Notes under the pieces: model-generated | Told to the model about the DNA's origin: nothing | The model's input: only the letters and a program-made list of their open reading frames with translations | Databases searched by the model: none | From: Bradyrhizobium diazoefficiens | GTDB lineage: Bacteria > Pseudomonadota > Alphaproteobacteria > Rhizobiales > Xanthobacteraceae | DNA length: 64,000 nucleotides | Assembly: GCF_018131185.1 (NCBI RefSeq) | Contig: NZ_JAFCJE010000005.1 | Span: 1-64,000 of the forward strand | Reading direction: 5' to 3' | Shown: in pieces, positions 15,526 to 22,744 of the stretch | Position numbering within the stretch: position 1 is the stretch's first letter | Layout: each line of letters begins with the position of its first letter | Position numbers and translations under genes: made by a program

Positions 15526-16839
15526 TTACTCGGCAGCCTCGGCCAGGGCCGGATCCGGTTGACGCCAAGGAAGTTCGACGCCGAGTGCCTCGGCAACGGA
15601 AATGCCGGCCTGCAGGCCATCCTCGTGAAAGCCATAGCCGGTCCAGGCGCCGCAGAACCAGGTGCGGCGACGCCCTTGAATCGCGGGGAGCCGTCGCTGC
15701 GCCGCGAACGCGCCCAAGTCGTATTGCGGATGGGCGAAGGTGAATTTTCCGAACGTCAGACCGGCCGCCGGCTCGAAGGGAGGGTTGAGGCTGACGAACA
15801 AGGGTCTGCGCTCGTCGATCCCCTGCAGCCGGTTCATCCAATAGGTCACCGCGACGTCGTTCAGGGCAGGCGTTTGCCGCGGCCAGCGCAGGAAGTTCCA
15901 GGAGGCCCACGCCTGACGCCGCCGGGGCATGAGGCTGGGATCACGGTGCAGATAGATGGTGTTTGGAGCATATCTGATGGCGCCAAGGATGGAACGCTCC
16001 GTGGCGTCGGCGTCCGACAACGTCGCCAAGACCTGGTCGGTGTGACAAGCCATCACCACCGCATCGTAAGTTTCTATGCCGCCATGACTGTCGCGGACGG
16101 TCACGCCATGCCCCGTTCGGTCGATCGATGTCACCGCGCAGCCTAGCCGAATGTTGTGCCTGAACGAAGCGGTCAGCTTGTCGACATAGCGCCGGCTGCC
16201 ACCCTCGACCGTGCGCCAGCGCGGTCGATCGAGGTGCAGGAGGCGATGATTGTCGAAGAAGGCGACGAAGTTCTCCGCCGGGAACGACAGGATGTCGTCG
16301 GACGAAGACGACCAGATCGCCGCCCCCATCGGACCGAGATAGTCGGAGAACACGCGCGGCCCGAACGATTGCCGGCGCAGATATTCGCCGAGGGTCAGGC
16401 CAAGCAGCCGGCCGGCGCGCAGATCGGCCACGCTTTGCTTGTTGAACCGCGCGACCTCGGCCAGCATGCGGAAATATGACGGGGATGCGAGGTTGCGGGG
16501 TTGCGCGAACAGGCCGCAGGCCGTCTGCAAGGCGCTCTCTCCACCACCGCGCCATTCGAACCGGCCGTGGTCGGCGGACAGGGCGAAACTCATGCAAGTC
16601 TCGACGGTGTTCACGCCGAGATGCGTGAACAGCGACGTCAATTGCGGGTAGTTGGTCTCGTTGAACACGATGAAGCCGACATCGACATCAATGGGCTCGC
16701 CGTCATAGTCGACGCGAACGGTGTGGCTATGCCCACCCGGCTGCAGCTCACGCTCGTAAACGGTGACTGCGTAACGTTTCGAAAGGAGCCACGCGGCCGC
16801 ATTGCCGGCAATTCCCGTCCCGATCACGGCCAAACGCAT
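15526..16839 (-). CDS. FAD-dependent oxidoreductase (amine oxidase/desaturase type)
   Basis: A 437-residue flavoprotein. The N-terminal Rossmann motif MRLAVIGTGIAGNAAAW is followed by VYERELQPGGHSHTV, the dinucleotide-binding pattern of the amine-oxidase/phytoene-desaturase superfamily. The C-terminal GAWTGYGFHEDGLQAGISVAEAL completes the FAD site. Homologues linked to CFA-like methyltransferases act on lipids; in Rhodobacter a similar enzyme is, from memory, the desaturase of furan fatty acid synthesis (UfaD). ATG 16839 has GGGGCGAAAA upstream. First gene of the operon, behind a TGATCC-N16-CGTT promoter. Confidence 0.85.
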   Translation of the reverse strand: MRLAVIGTGIAGNAAAWLLSKRYAVTVYERELQPGGHSHTVRVDYDGEPIDVDVGFIVFNETNYPQLTSLFTHLGVNTVETCMSFALSADHGRFEWRGGGESALQTACGLFAQPRNLASPSYFRMLAEVARFNKQSVADLRAGRLLGLTLGEYLRRQSFGPRVFSDYLGPMGAAIWSSSSDDILSFPAENFVAFFDNHRLLHLDRPRWRTVEGGSRRYVDKLTASFRHNIRLGCAVTSIDRTGHGVTVRDSHGGIETYDAVVMACHTDQVLATLSDADATERSILGAIRYAPNTIYLHRDPSLMPRRRQAWASWNFLRWPRQTPALNDVAVTYWMNRLQGIDERRPLFVSLNPPFEPAAGLTFGKFTFAHPQYDLGAFAAQRRLPAIQGRRRTWFCGAWTGYGFHEDGLQAGISVAEALGVELPWRQPDPALAEAAE

Positions 16840-16896
16840 GCTTTTTCGCCCCCACTGCGGTACCGTCAGCGACGGCCCTCGAAGCAACTTTCAGGA

Positions 16897-16922
16897 AACG
16901 TTCGGCAGAAGGGCGCGGATCA
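16897..16922 (-). promoter_or_regulatory. ECF (RpoE/ChrR-type) promoter of the lipid operon
   Basis: Minus strand: TGATCC (16922-16917), 16-base spacer, CGTT (16900-16897). It lies about 58 bases upstream of the FAD oxidoreductase start. The same two elements with the same spacing occur before three other units nearby, including the sigma-chrR operon. The -35 element TGATCC matches what I recall of R. sphaeroides RpoE promoters. Confidence 0.75.
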
Positions 16923-16999
16923 CTCGCCAGATCCCGGCGCCCGGGGCGAAACCGCAGCCCGGACATGACGTATCGGACAGGATCAATTCGGGTGAGGGC

Positions 17000-17800
17000 A
17001 TGATCCTTCCGTATATTCAGGCGATCGGCTGCATGGCGCTGGCCTTCTGTCTCTTGATGGGACTGGCCTGGGTTGTCCAGCAGCGCACGGGAAACTCCGG
17101 CTGGGTCGACGCGATCTGGTCGTATTCGAGCGGTCTCGTCGGTGCAGCCGCTGCCCTGTGGCCGCTTGACGGCGCGCTGCCGGCTCGCCAAGTGCTCGTT
17201 GCAGGGCTTGTGCTGCTCTGGTCGGTGAGGCTCGGCACGCACATTGCGCGTCGCTCTGCGGCCGGGGTCGACGATCCCAGATATGCGAACTATGCGCGCG
17301 AATGGGGGGCGGATGCCCCGCGCCGGATGTTCTTCTTCCTGCAATCACAGGCGCTGGTCTCGCTGCCGCTCCCCTTCGCCGTGTTCCTCGCGGCGCACGC
17401 ACCGGCGCCGGGGCTGCGGCTGCAGGACTACATCGGCATCGTCATCGTCCTGATTGCCGTCGCCGGCGAGGCCCTGGCGGACCGGCAGCTGCAGCGCTTC
17501 AAACGCGACCCCTCGAGCAAGGGACAGGTCTGCGATGTCGGTCTGTGGCGCTGGTCGCGGCATCCGAACTATTTCTTCGAATGGCTGGGATGGCTGGCTT
17601 ACCCGGTCATCGCGCTATCATCAGGATATGCCTGGGGTTGGGCCAGCCTGGCGGCCCCGGTGATCATGTACTGGATCCTGGTCCACGTGACGGGCATCCC
17701 GCCGCTCGAGAAGCAGATGCTGCGATCGCGCGGCGACCGCTATCGTGCGTATCAGGCGCGCACCGGCGCCTTCTTCCCATGGCCGCCGCGTCGGATCTGA
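17000..17800 (+). CDS. DUF1295 membrane protein (steroid-reductase-like)
   Basis: A 266-residue integral membrane protein with about six hydrophobic segments. The C-terminal region GLWRWSRHPNYFFEWLGWLAYP followed by PPLEKQMLRSRGDRYRAYQARTGAFFPW is the DUF1295 signature, related to isoprenylcysteine methyltransferases and 3-oxo-5-alpha-steroid dehydrogenases that bind a cofactor at the membrane face. ATG 17000 has GGTGAGGG upstream. It is divergent from the FAD-DUF1365-methyltransferase operon, and I find no TGATCC-N16-CGTT on its own strand. A role in lipid modification is inferred from context. Confidence 0.85.
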   Translation: MILPYIQAIGCMALAFCLLMGLAWVVQQRTGNSGWVDAIWSYSSGLVGAAAALWPLDGALPARQVLVAGLVLLWSVRLGTHIARRSAAGVDDPRYANYAREWGADAPRRMFFFLQSQALVSLPLPFAVFLAAHAPAPGLRLQDYIGIVIVLIAVAGEALADRQLQRFKRDPSSKGQVCDVGLWRWSRHPNYFFEWLGWLAYPVIALSSGYAWGWASLAAPVIMYWILVHVTGIPPLEKQMLRSRGDRYRAYQARTGAFFPWPPRRI

Positions 17801-17925
17801 GCGCGCGCCTCGCCATTCGAGACGACAGCTGCGCGGTCTCCTCATCGCTTCCGTATGTGATCGGCCCGGAGGCGCGCGCGATGCCGGCCTGCTTACTGGG
17901 CGGTGAGCCGAATAAGCGCCCCAAG

Positions 17926-17951
17926 TGATCCGCTGCGGCTTGTGCAGCGTT
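17926..17951 (+). promoter_or_regulatory. ECF (RpoE/ChrR-type) promoter of the DUF2177 gene
   Basis: Plus strand: TGATCC (17926-17931), exactly 16 bases, CGTT (17948-17951). It is placed about 50 bases before the DUF2177 start. This is the only one of the four matching promoters on the plus strand, so the match is not due to one duplicated segment. Confidence 0.75.
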
Positions 17952-18001
17952 AAACTGACGGCGGCCGATCGGCCGGATCAAGAGCGACGAGACGCACGGA
18001 C

Positions 18002-18403
18002 ATGAATTTATTCTTGACCTACCTGGCTGTGGCCGTGACCTTCGTTGCCGTCGATATGGTCTGGCTGACGATCATGGTCGAAAGACTGTATCGACCCGTG
18101 CTGGGTGATATGTTGCGGGCTCAGCCCAACCTGCCGGCCGCGGCCGCGTTCTACGTGTTGTATCCCCTCGGATTGATCTGGTTTGCCGTGCTGCCGGCGC
18201 AGCAGGACGGAGGCGCGCTGCGCGCTTTCACATCCGGCCTGCTGCTTGGCTGCTTCACCTATGCAACCTACGATCTGACCAACCAGGCGACGCTGCGGAA
18301 CTGGTCGACCGGACTGACCCTCGCCGACGTGTGCTGGGGATCCTGTCTCGCCGGTGTTAGTGCCTGGATCGGGTTTCTCGTCGCTCAAAAGCTGTCGCAT
18401 TGA
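18002..18403 (+). CDS. DUF2177 family membrane protein
   Basis: A 133-residue protein with four transmembrane segments. Typical DUF2177 features are VDMVWLTIM near residues 17-25, YPLGLIWFAVLPA, FTYATYDLTNQATLRNW and DVCWGSCLAG. Function is unknown; the family often accompanies CFA-like and DUF1295 genes. It has its own TGATCC-N16-CGTT promoter, which places it in the ChrR-controlled set independently of the other lipid genes. It converges with the small coiled-coil gene, with only 15 bases between stops. Confidence 0.88.
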   Translation: MNLFLTYLAVAVTFVAVDMVWLTIMVERLYRPVLGDMLRAQPNLPAAAAFYVLYPLGLIWFAVLPAQQDGGALRAFTSGLLLGCFTYATYDLTNQATLRNWSTGLTLADVCWGSCLAGVSAWIGFLVAQKLSH

Positions 18404-18418
18404 GTCGTGCCAATCATG

Positions 18419-18721
18419 TCACGTGCGCTTGTGGCCTCCGAGCTGCTCCACCGCCTCCCTGGTTTCCGCGATCTTGTCGGACAAGGATATGAAGGCCTTC
18501 TGAGCCTTCAGCTTCGACTCCTCGTCGAGCAAGAGGCTCGCGAGGTCGACCAGTTGATCGCCCATGCGCTCCATGATTGCGAGCAGCCGATCGACACCGG
18601 CCGCAGGCTCGTGAGCAACGACACTTTCGACTTCTCGCACGATCGCTTCGAGCCTTGCCGTCGAGGAGACAAGCCGGTTCTCGCGCCCACGCTCGGGAAA
18701 TTCAATAATCTCTGCGTCCAT
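18419..18721 (-). CDS. Coiled-coil hypothetical protein downstream of an ECF sigma gene
   Basis: A 100-residue soluble, mostly alpha-helical protein (MDAEIIEFPERGRENRLVSS at the N-terminus, heptad-like RLEAIVREVESVVAH and LLAIMERMGDQLVDLASLLLDE after it). There are no cysteines, zinc motif or membrane segment, so it does not look like a typical anti-sigma factor. ATG 18721 lies about 20 bases after the stop of the upstream sigma gene, and the two are surely co-transcribed. It could be a sigma partner or a stress effector; no family is recognised. Confidence 0.7.
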   Translation of the reverse strand: MDAEIIEFPERGRENRLVSSTARLEAIVREVESVVAHEPAAGVDRLLAIMERMGDQLVDLASLLLDEESKLKAQKAFISLSDKIAETREAVEQLGGHKRT

Positions 18722-18740
18722 GCACGCGTTCTCGCCGGCT

Positions 18741-19325
18741 TCACGCCGCAGCCGATGCGCTGAGGCAATCCTTGCGCACCGACAAGATGGTTCGGTGCAG
18801 CCAGGTCTTGATCGTGCCCACCGGCACACCGAAGCGTTGAGACAGGCTCGCGCGGCTCTCGCCCTCGAGATAGGCCAGTGCGATCAGCCTGCGGCGATCT
18901 TCCGGCAAGCGGGCCAATGCGCCCAGAGCGATGGGTTCGGCGCTGGCGTAATCGAAGTGCTCGGTTGGTGACAGCCCGGCCGTTGCGGGGACCGCGAGCG
19001 CCTTGTCCAGTTCGACACTGGGCTGCCGCCTGGTCCGCAGATGGTCAATCGCGGTGTGGCGGACGATTGCGGCCATCCAGGTCATGGCCGATGCCCGACC
19101 GGGATCGAACCGAGCCGCATTGCGCCAGATCTTCAGGAAGCTTTCCTGCAGGATGTCGTCCGCATCGTGCGGCGCCGTCCCGACGGCCAGCGCAATCCTG
19201 CGCAGCCTGCCGCGGGTCATCGTATGAAGCTCTGCGAAGGCGCGTGTCTCGCCTGCTGAGACGCGTACCAGCAGTCCGGGCAACATCTCGCTCTGCGCCC
19301 GATTGGCCAGGCTCGAACAGGTCAT
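18741..19325 (-). CDS. ECF sigma factor (second, promoter-linked to ChrR system)
   Basis: A 194-residue extracytoplasmic-function RNA polymerase sigma factor. Region 2 is at about 27-95 (DADDILQESFLKIWRNAARFD, then WMAAIVRHTAIDHLR) and region 4 at about 135-190 (LPEDRRRLIALAYLEGESRA, LSQRFGVPVGTIKTWLHR). GGGAGAGA precedes the ATG. No membrane or zinc anti-sigma factor lies beside it; only the coiled-coil ORF follows. A TGATCC-N16-CGTT promoter ends 30 bases upstream, so the gene is probably activated by the neighbouring ChrR-controlled sigma factor. Confidence 0.92.
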   Translation of the reverse strand: MTCSSLANRAQSEMLPGLLVRVSAGETRAFAELHTMTRGRLRRIALAVGTAPHDADDILQESFLKIWRNAARFDPGRASAMTWMAAIVRHTAIDHLRTRRQPSVELDKALAVPATAGLSPTEHFDYASAEPIALGALARLPEDRRRLIALAYLEGESRASLSQRFGVPVGTIKTWLHRTILSVRKDCLSASAAA

Positions 19326-19355
19326 GTCCGGTCTCTCCCTTGCGTTTCCTTACGA

Positions 19356-19381
19356 AACGCTCCGAGCGCGGGCCCGGATCA
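19356..19381 (-). promoter_or_regulatory. ECF (RpoE/ChrR-type) promoter of the second sigma gene
   Basis: Minus strand: TGATCC (19381-19376), 16 bases, CGTT (19359-19356) within CGTTTCGTAAGG. A start of transcription near 19349 would leave a leader of about 24 bases with a good Shine-Dalgarno. It matches the three other promoters in the island. Confidence 0.75.
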
Positions 19382-19406
19382 CCTGACGGGAAAGGGACGC
19401 AGCAGT

Positions 19407-20048
19407 TCAGAGCCGCACGAAGGGGCCGATCAACCGTCCGAGGAAGCCGTTCATGCGCAAGTCGCCGGTCATCGCGACGAGGCAGAGGCAAGGACCTTCG
19501 TCACCGACGATGGGACGGTGATCGACCTCGTCGTCGCCATAGTCGAAATCACCAGGACCAAAGCGTCCGCCCTCATGGCTGAAGCTGCCCTCGAGCACGA
19601 GCGTCAGCTCGGTGCCGGTGTGGGTATGCTCGAGCATCCGCGAGCCCGGCGCTGACCGAAGCAGGAAGGCGCGCGCCGTGCCCGAACCGGAGAGCTCGAT
19701 CGGCCGCAGGCTGAGACCGGGCGCGACCCGTCGACGCCTGCCGATGCGATATTTGCGCAGGGCCGGCGGAACATCGTCATCCGCGGCCGACGCCAGCGGA
19801 GGCGCGGCTATCTCCTTCGGAGCCTCGTGAATTCGTGACATCACGCGATCGAACGCATCCGATGCAATCGGCGCAGGCTCGACGTCCTCGAGCGACGCCC
19901 CCGCGAGCTGCTCGATGGCCTGCACGAAACGGGCGCAGCGCGCGCAGCCTGCCACATGCACACCGACGACCAGCTGATGGGCTTCTTCCAGCTTGCCGGC
20001 CGCGAAATCGGCCAGAAGATCTTCCGGCGGATGATGGCTGATCGTCAT
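19407..20048 (-). CDS. chrR: ChrR-type zinc anti-sigma factor with cupin domain
   Basis: A 213-residue homologue of R. sphaeroides ChrR, which holds RpoE inactive until singlet oxygen or related oxidants release it. The N-terminal anti-sigma domain keeps the zinc ligands His6, His31, Cys35 and Cys38 (VHVAGCARC). The C-terminal cupin keeps His141, His143, Glu147 (LEHTHTGTELTLVLEG) and His177 (DDEVDHRP). These eight positions and numbers equal those I recall for ChrR. ATG 20048 overlaps the sigma stop (ATGA), so the two proteins are translationally coupled. Confidence 0.93.
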   Translation of the reverse strand: MTISHHPPEDLLADFAAGKLEEAHQLVVGVHVAGCARCARFVQAIEQLAGASLEDVEPAPIASDAFDRVMSRIHEAPKEIAAPPLASAADDDVPPALRKYRIGRRRRVAPGLSLRPIELSGSGTARAFLLRSAPGSRMLEHTHTGTELTLVLEGSFSHEGGRFGPGDFDYGDDEVDHRPIVGDEGPCLCLVAMTGDLRMNGFLGRLIGPFVRL

Positions 20049-20701
20049 GCTTCTTCGTCCAAAATGTCTCGCAACCGGTTCATCGCCAGCCTGATCCGGG
20101 ACTTGACCGTCCCGAGCGGAATCCCGAGCGCGCTCGCTATTTCGGGATGCGGCCTTTCCTCGATGAAGGACAGCCTCACCACCATGGATTGCTCCACCGA
20201 GAGCTGCTGGATGGCCGACTTGATCCGCGCCGCATCCTGCCCGCGCGATATCAGGATATCGGCCGGCTCGGCTTGATCCGGCCCGTCCGGCAGTTCGGAA
20301 CCGGCTTGCAAACGGTCTGTCCGCGCCCTGCGGCGGAACAAATCGATCCGCAGATTGCGCGCGATCGTGAAGATCCAGGCCGGCGCTCCCGCGGTCGCAG
20401 GATCGAACTGGTGCGCCTTCCGCCACACGGCGATCAAGGTGCTTTGAGCGATCTCCTCTGCCTCGTCGGAGCTGCAACCGGCTTTCAGCATCAGCCCCTT
20501 GATGCGGGGCGCGAAATGCTCGAACAGCCGCTTGAAAGCCTCGCGGTCGCCGTCAGCAGCAACCCGTCCGATCAAATCAGCCCAATCCACCTTTGCCTTC
20601 GGCCCTCTGCTCGCACCAATCGACAGCCGCGCCGGCACCCTCCGGGGTAAACCGGCCTCAGCCCGGATCGGCACCTTCAAAGCCCGGATAGCAGCGATCA
20701 T
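20045..20701 (-). CDS. rpoE: RpoE-type ECF sigma factor (ChrR partner)
   Basis: A 218-residue ECF sigma factor of the ECF11 type. Region 2 is seen in DREAFKRLFEHFAPRIKGLML and EEIAQSTLIAVWRKAHQFDP; region 4 in LSVEQSMVVRLSFIEERPHP and EIASALGIPLGTVKSRIR. The start at 20701 is chosen over 20734 because the mapped promoter elements (20758-20733) would put the transcript start near 20725. It overlaps chrR by four bases and is predicted to control itself, the second sigma gene, the lipid operon and DUF2177. Confidence 0.92.
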   Translation of the reverse strand: MIAAIRALKVPIRAEAGLPRRVPARLSIGASRGPKAKVDWADLIGRVAADGDREAFKRLFEHFAPRIKGLMLKAGCSSDEAEEIAQSTLIAVWRKAHQFDPATAGAPAWIFTIARNLRIDLFRRRARTDRLQAGSELPDGPDQAEPADILISRGQDAARIKSAIQQLSVEQSMVVRLSFIEERPHPEIASALGIPLGTVKSRIRLAMNRLRDILDEEA

Positions 20702-20732
20702 GACGCCTCGACAAGCGGTCTCTCGAGTTGAC

Positions 20733-20758
20733 AACGACCGGCGCCGGCCGCCGGATCA
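20733..20758 (-). promoter_or_regulatory. ECF autoregulatory promoter of the sigma-chrR operon
   Basis: Minus strand: TGATCC (20758-20753), 16 bases, CGTT (20736-20733). Upstream of the sigma-chrR pair it implies positive autoregulation, as known for rpoE-chrR. It also decides the sigma start codon. Confidence 0.75.
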
Positions 20759-20888
20759 CCGCGAAAGGCGCATTGTTGCAGGTTCCGGACGGCCCGCGGG
20801 CAGAGCGGTCCGGCCCTGGCACTCCGCTTGCTGTGTCATGACCAAATCCAGGCCTCAGCAGGGAGGCCGTTTCAGGTTGAGGCAAGCG

Positions 20889-21137
20889 ATGCAGAATGTG
20901 TCCCGTTCTGGTGCTACCGGTGAACTCAAGCTCGACGCGTTGATCGCCGATTTGTGGTGGCGCGTTCGCCTCTTGAATACCGATATTCTCGAAGCGGAGG
21001 CTAAAGCCGGGGTGTTCGACGCGCAGCAGCCGACTTATCCGCTGCTTGCGCTCAACCTTCGCGCGCGGCGCGACAATCTGGTCTCCACGATCGGCATGCT
21101 CGAGGAGCGTGCGAAATCAGTGTCCGAAGCGGCTTGA
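20889..21137 (+). CDS. Small helical hypothetical protein
   Basis: An 82-residue protein (LKLDALIADLWWRVRLLNTD then ILEAEAKAGVFDAQQPTYPL). It is mostly helical, without cysteine or signal peptide. ATG 20889 has TTGAGG upstream; ATG 20838 would add 17 residues. It is divergent from the sigma-chrR operon, across about 190 bases. The reading frame has normal codon usage and a compact hydrophobic pattern, so I think it is real, but its function is unknown. Confidence 0.6.
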   Translation: MQNVSRSGATGELKLDALIADLWWRVRLLNTDILEAEAKAGVFDAQQPTYPLLALNLRARRDNLVSTIGMLEERAKSVSEAA

Positions 21138-21331
21138 GAGCGGACTGCGGCTGCGACCGGTTGAGCTTCAAGCCGGGCGACAAGCGTTGGAGACGCCGGC
21201 TCGCGGGGCGCTGCGGAAACATGCGAAATCGCTGCGCATGGCGCTCATGTCATTCGCGATTGTGAGGCCTGAGCACGCGCCAGGCCCTTGTCCTCATGCT
21301 ATGGCTCCCATCGCAACGATGCGAGGCCGCC

Positions 21332-22006
21332 ATGCTCCCCATTCCCGCCGACATCTTCACCGAGCCCGAGGACGTTTCGCCCGACGGCCTTGCCAATCTC
21401 GGCCCGCTCCGCCGTCTCGCAGGCCAGTGGCAGGCGGACAAGGGCATCGACATCAATCCCAAGGCGGACGGGCCGGAGCGGCGGACCTTCATCGAGCGCA
21501 TCCGCATGGACCCGATCGATCCGCAGGCCAACGGGCCGCAGCTATTGTACGGGCTGCGCTATCACATCCACATCAACACGCCCGAGGAGGACATCACCTT
21601 CCACGACCAGGTCGGCTATTGGCTGTGGGAGCCCGCGACCGGGCTGGTCATGCAGACGCTGGCCATTCCGCGCGGACAGGTGCTGCTGGCCTCGGGCAAG
21701 GCCGGGCCTGATGACAGGACAATCTCCGTCACTGCCAAGCGCGGCGATACCGCCTACGGGATCTGCTCGACCGATTTTCTGGAACAGGCCTTCCGCACCG
21801 ATGCCTACCGCTGCGACATCACCTTCAACGACGACGGCAGCTGGACCTATCTGATCCAGACCGAGTTGTTCGTGCGCGGCGCGCCGTTCAATCATCGCGA
21901 CACCAACACGCTGCAGCTGGTCGCGCCGCCGAAGCTCAACCCGCTCGCGGCGATCGTCAATGATCGCGCCAGGGAGAATGCGGGCGGCGATGGATCCGCG
22001 GCCTGA
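21332..22006 (+). CDS. FABP/nitrobindin-like beta-barrel protein
   Basis: A 224-residue protein with the lipocalin-like fold of the THAP4/nitrobindin (heme-binding beta-barrel) group. The start strand LGPLRRLAGQWQADKGIDIN corresponds to the family G-x-W-x-G-x-G region but lacks the last glycines. ITFHDQVGYWLWEPATGLVMQ and WTYLIQTELFVRGAPFNHRD follow. It may bind a lipid or heme-like ligand, but the heme ligand histidine cannot be assigned here. It is followed 19 bases later by a reductase gene, probably co-transcribed. Confidence 0.75.
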   Translation: MLPIPADIFTEPEDVSPDGLANLGPLRRLAGQWQADKGIDINPKADGPERRTFIERIRMDPIDPQANGPQLLYGLRYHIHINTPEEDITFHDQVGYWLWEPATGLVMQTLAIPRGQVLLASGKAGPDDRTISVTAKRGDTAYGICSTDFLEQAFRTDAYRCDITFNDDGSWTYLIQTELFVRGAPFNHRDTNTLQLVAPPKLNPLAAIVNDRARENAGGDGSAA

Positions 22007-22025
22007 GCGCAGCCCGGAGGATTGC

Positions 22026-22736
22026 ATGAAACCGTATGTCATCTGTCTGATGCACTCCAGCCTCGACGGCCGCACCCACCCCAGCCGTTGGCGCCCGAAG
22101 GGGGCGGGAACGGACTGGTTCGAGAAGATCCATGACGAGCTCGGCGGCGATGCCTGGGTGATCGGCCGCGTCACCGGATCCGAGTTCGCCAAGGGCAAGC
22201 CGTACCCGACCGAGACGCGCGAGACATTTCCTCGCGAAAACTGGTTCGCGCGACGCGATGCGAAAACCTACGGAGTCGTGCTCGATGCGCAAGGCAAGAT
22301 CGGTTGGGGCCGTTCGGATATCGGGGGTGATCCGATCGTGGTGGTGCTGACCGAAAGCGTGCCGGATTCGCATCTCGCAGGGCTGCGCGGCGAGGGCGTC
22401 TCCTACATCTTTGCCGGCAAGTCCGAGATCGATCTGGCGCTGACACTGGACATCCTCAACCGCGAGCTCGGTGTGAAGCGCCTGCTGGTGGAAGGCGGCG
22501 GCGTCGCCAATGGCGCGTTCCTGCGGGCCGGTCTCATCGACGAGTTCAACCTGATCCTCAGCCCCGCGATCGACGGCGCAAGCGGCGCGCCCTTCGTGTT
22601 CTCTTCGACGGAGGCGGACAGCGACAAGCGCGCGCCGATCGCCGCGATGACGCTGGAGAGCTCGCGCGATCTCGGCGGCGGCGTCCTGCTGCTGCGTTAT
22701 CTGATCAGGAACGATCCGCAAGCCGCGGGCCGGTAG
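22026..22736 (+). CDS. RibD C-terminal/dihydrofolate reductase-like protein
   Basis: A 236-residue NADPH-binding reductase of the RibD-C/DHFR-like family. Features are the N-terminal YVICLMHSSLDGRTHPSRW, GGDAWVIGRVTGSEFAKG, and LGVKRLLVEGGGVANGAFLRAGLIDEFNL, the last being the typical RibD-C signature. It lacks the deaminase domain of full RibD, so it is likely a stand-alone pyrimidine-type reductase with unknown substrate. GGAGG precedes ATG 22026. An amine oxidase gene starts 8 bases later. Confidence 0.87.
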   Translation: MKPYVICLMHSSLDGRTHPSRWRPKGAGTDWFEKIHDELGGDAWVIGRVTGSEFAKGKPYPTETRETFPRENWFARRDAKTYGVVLDAQGKIGWGRSDIGGDPIVVVLTESVPDSHLAGLRGEGVSYIFAGKSEIDLALTLDILNRELGVKRLLVEGGGVANGAFLRAGLIDEFNLILSPAIDGASGAPFVFSSTEADSDKRAPIAAMTLESSRDLGGGVLLLRYLIRNDPQAAGR

Positions 22737-22744
22737 CTGCGGCC

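Noticed and set aside
16955..16985. Minus-strand TGATCC before the FAD oxidoreductase as a second promoter
   Set aside because: No CGTT follows at 16 bases (TCCG), and a better-placed complete motif is at 16922-16897.
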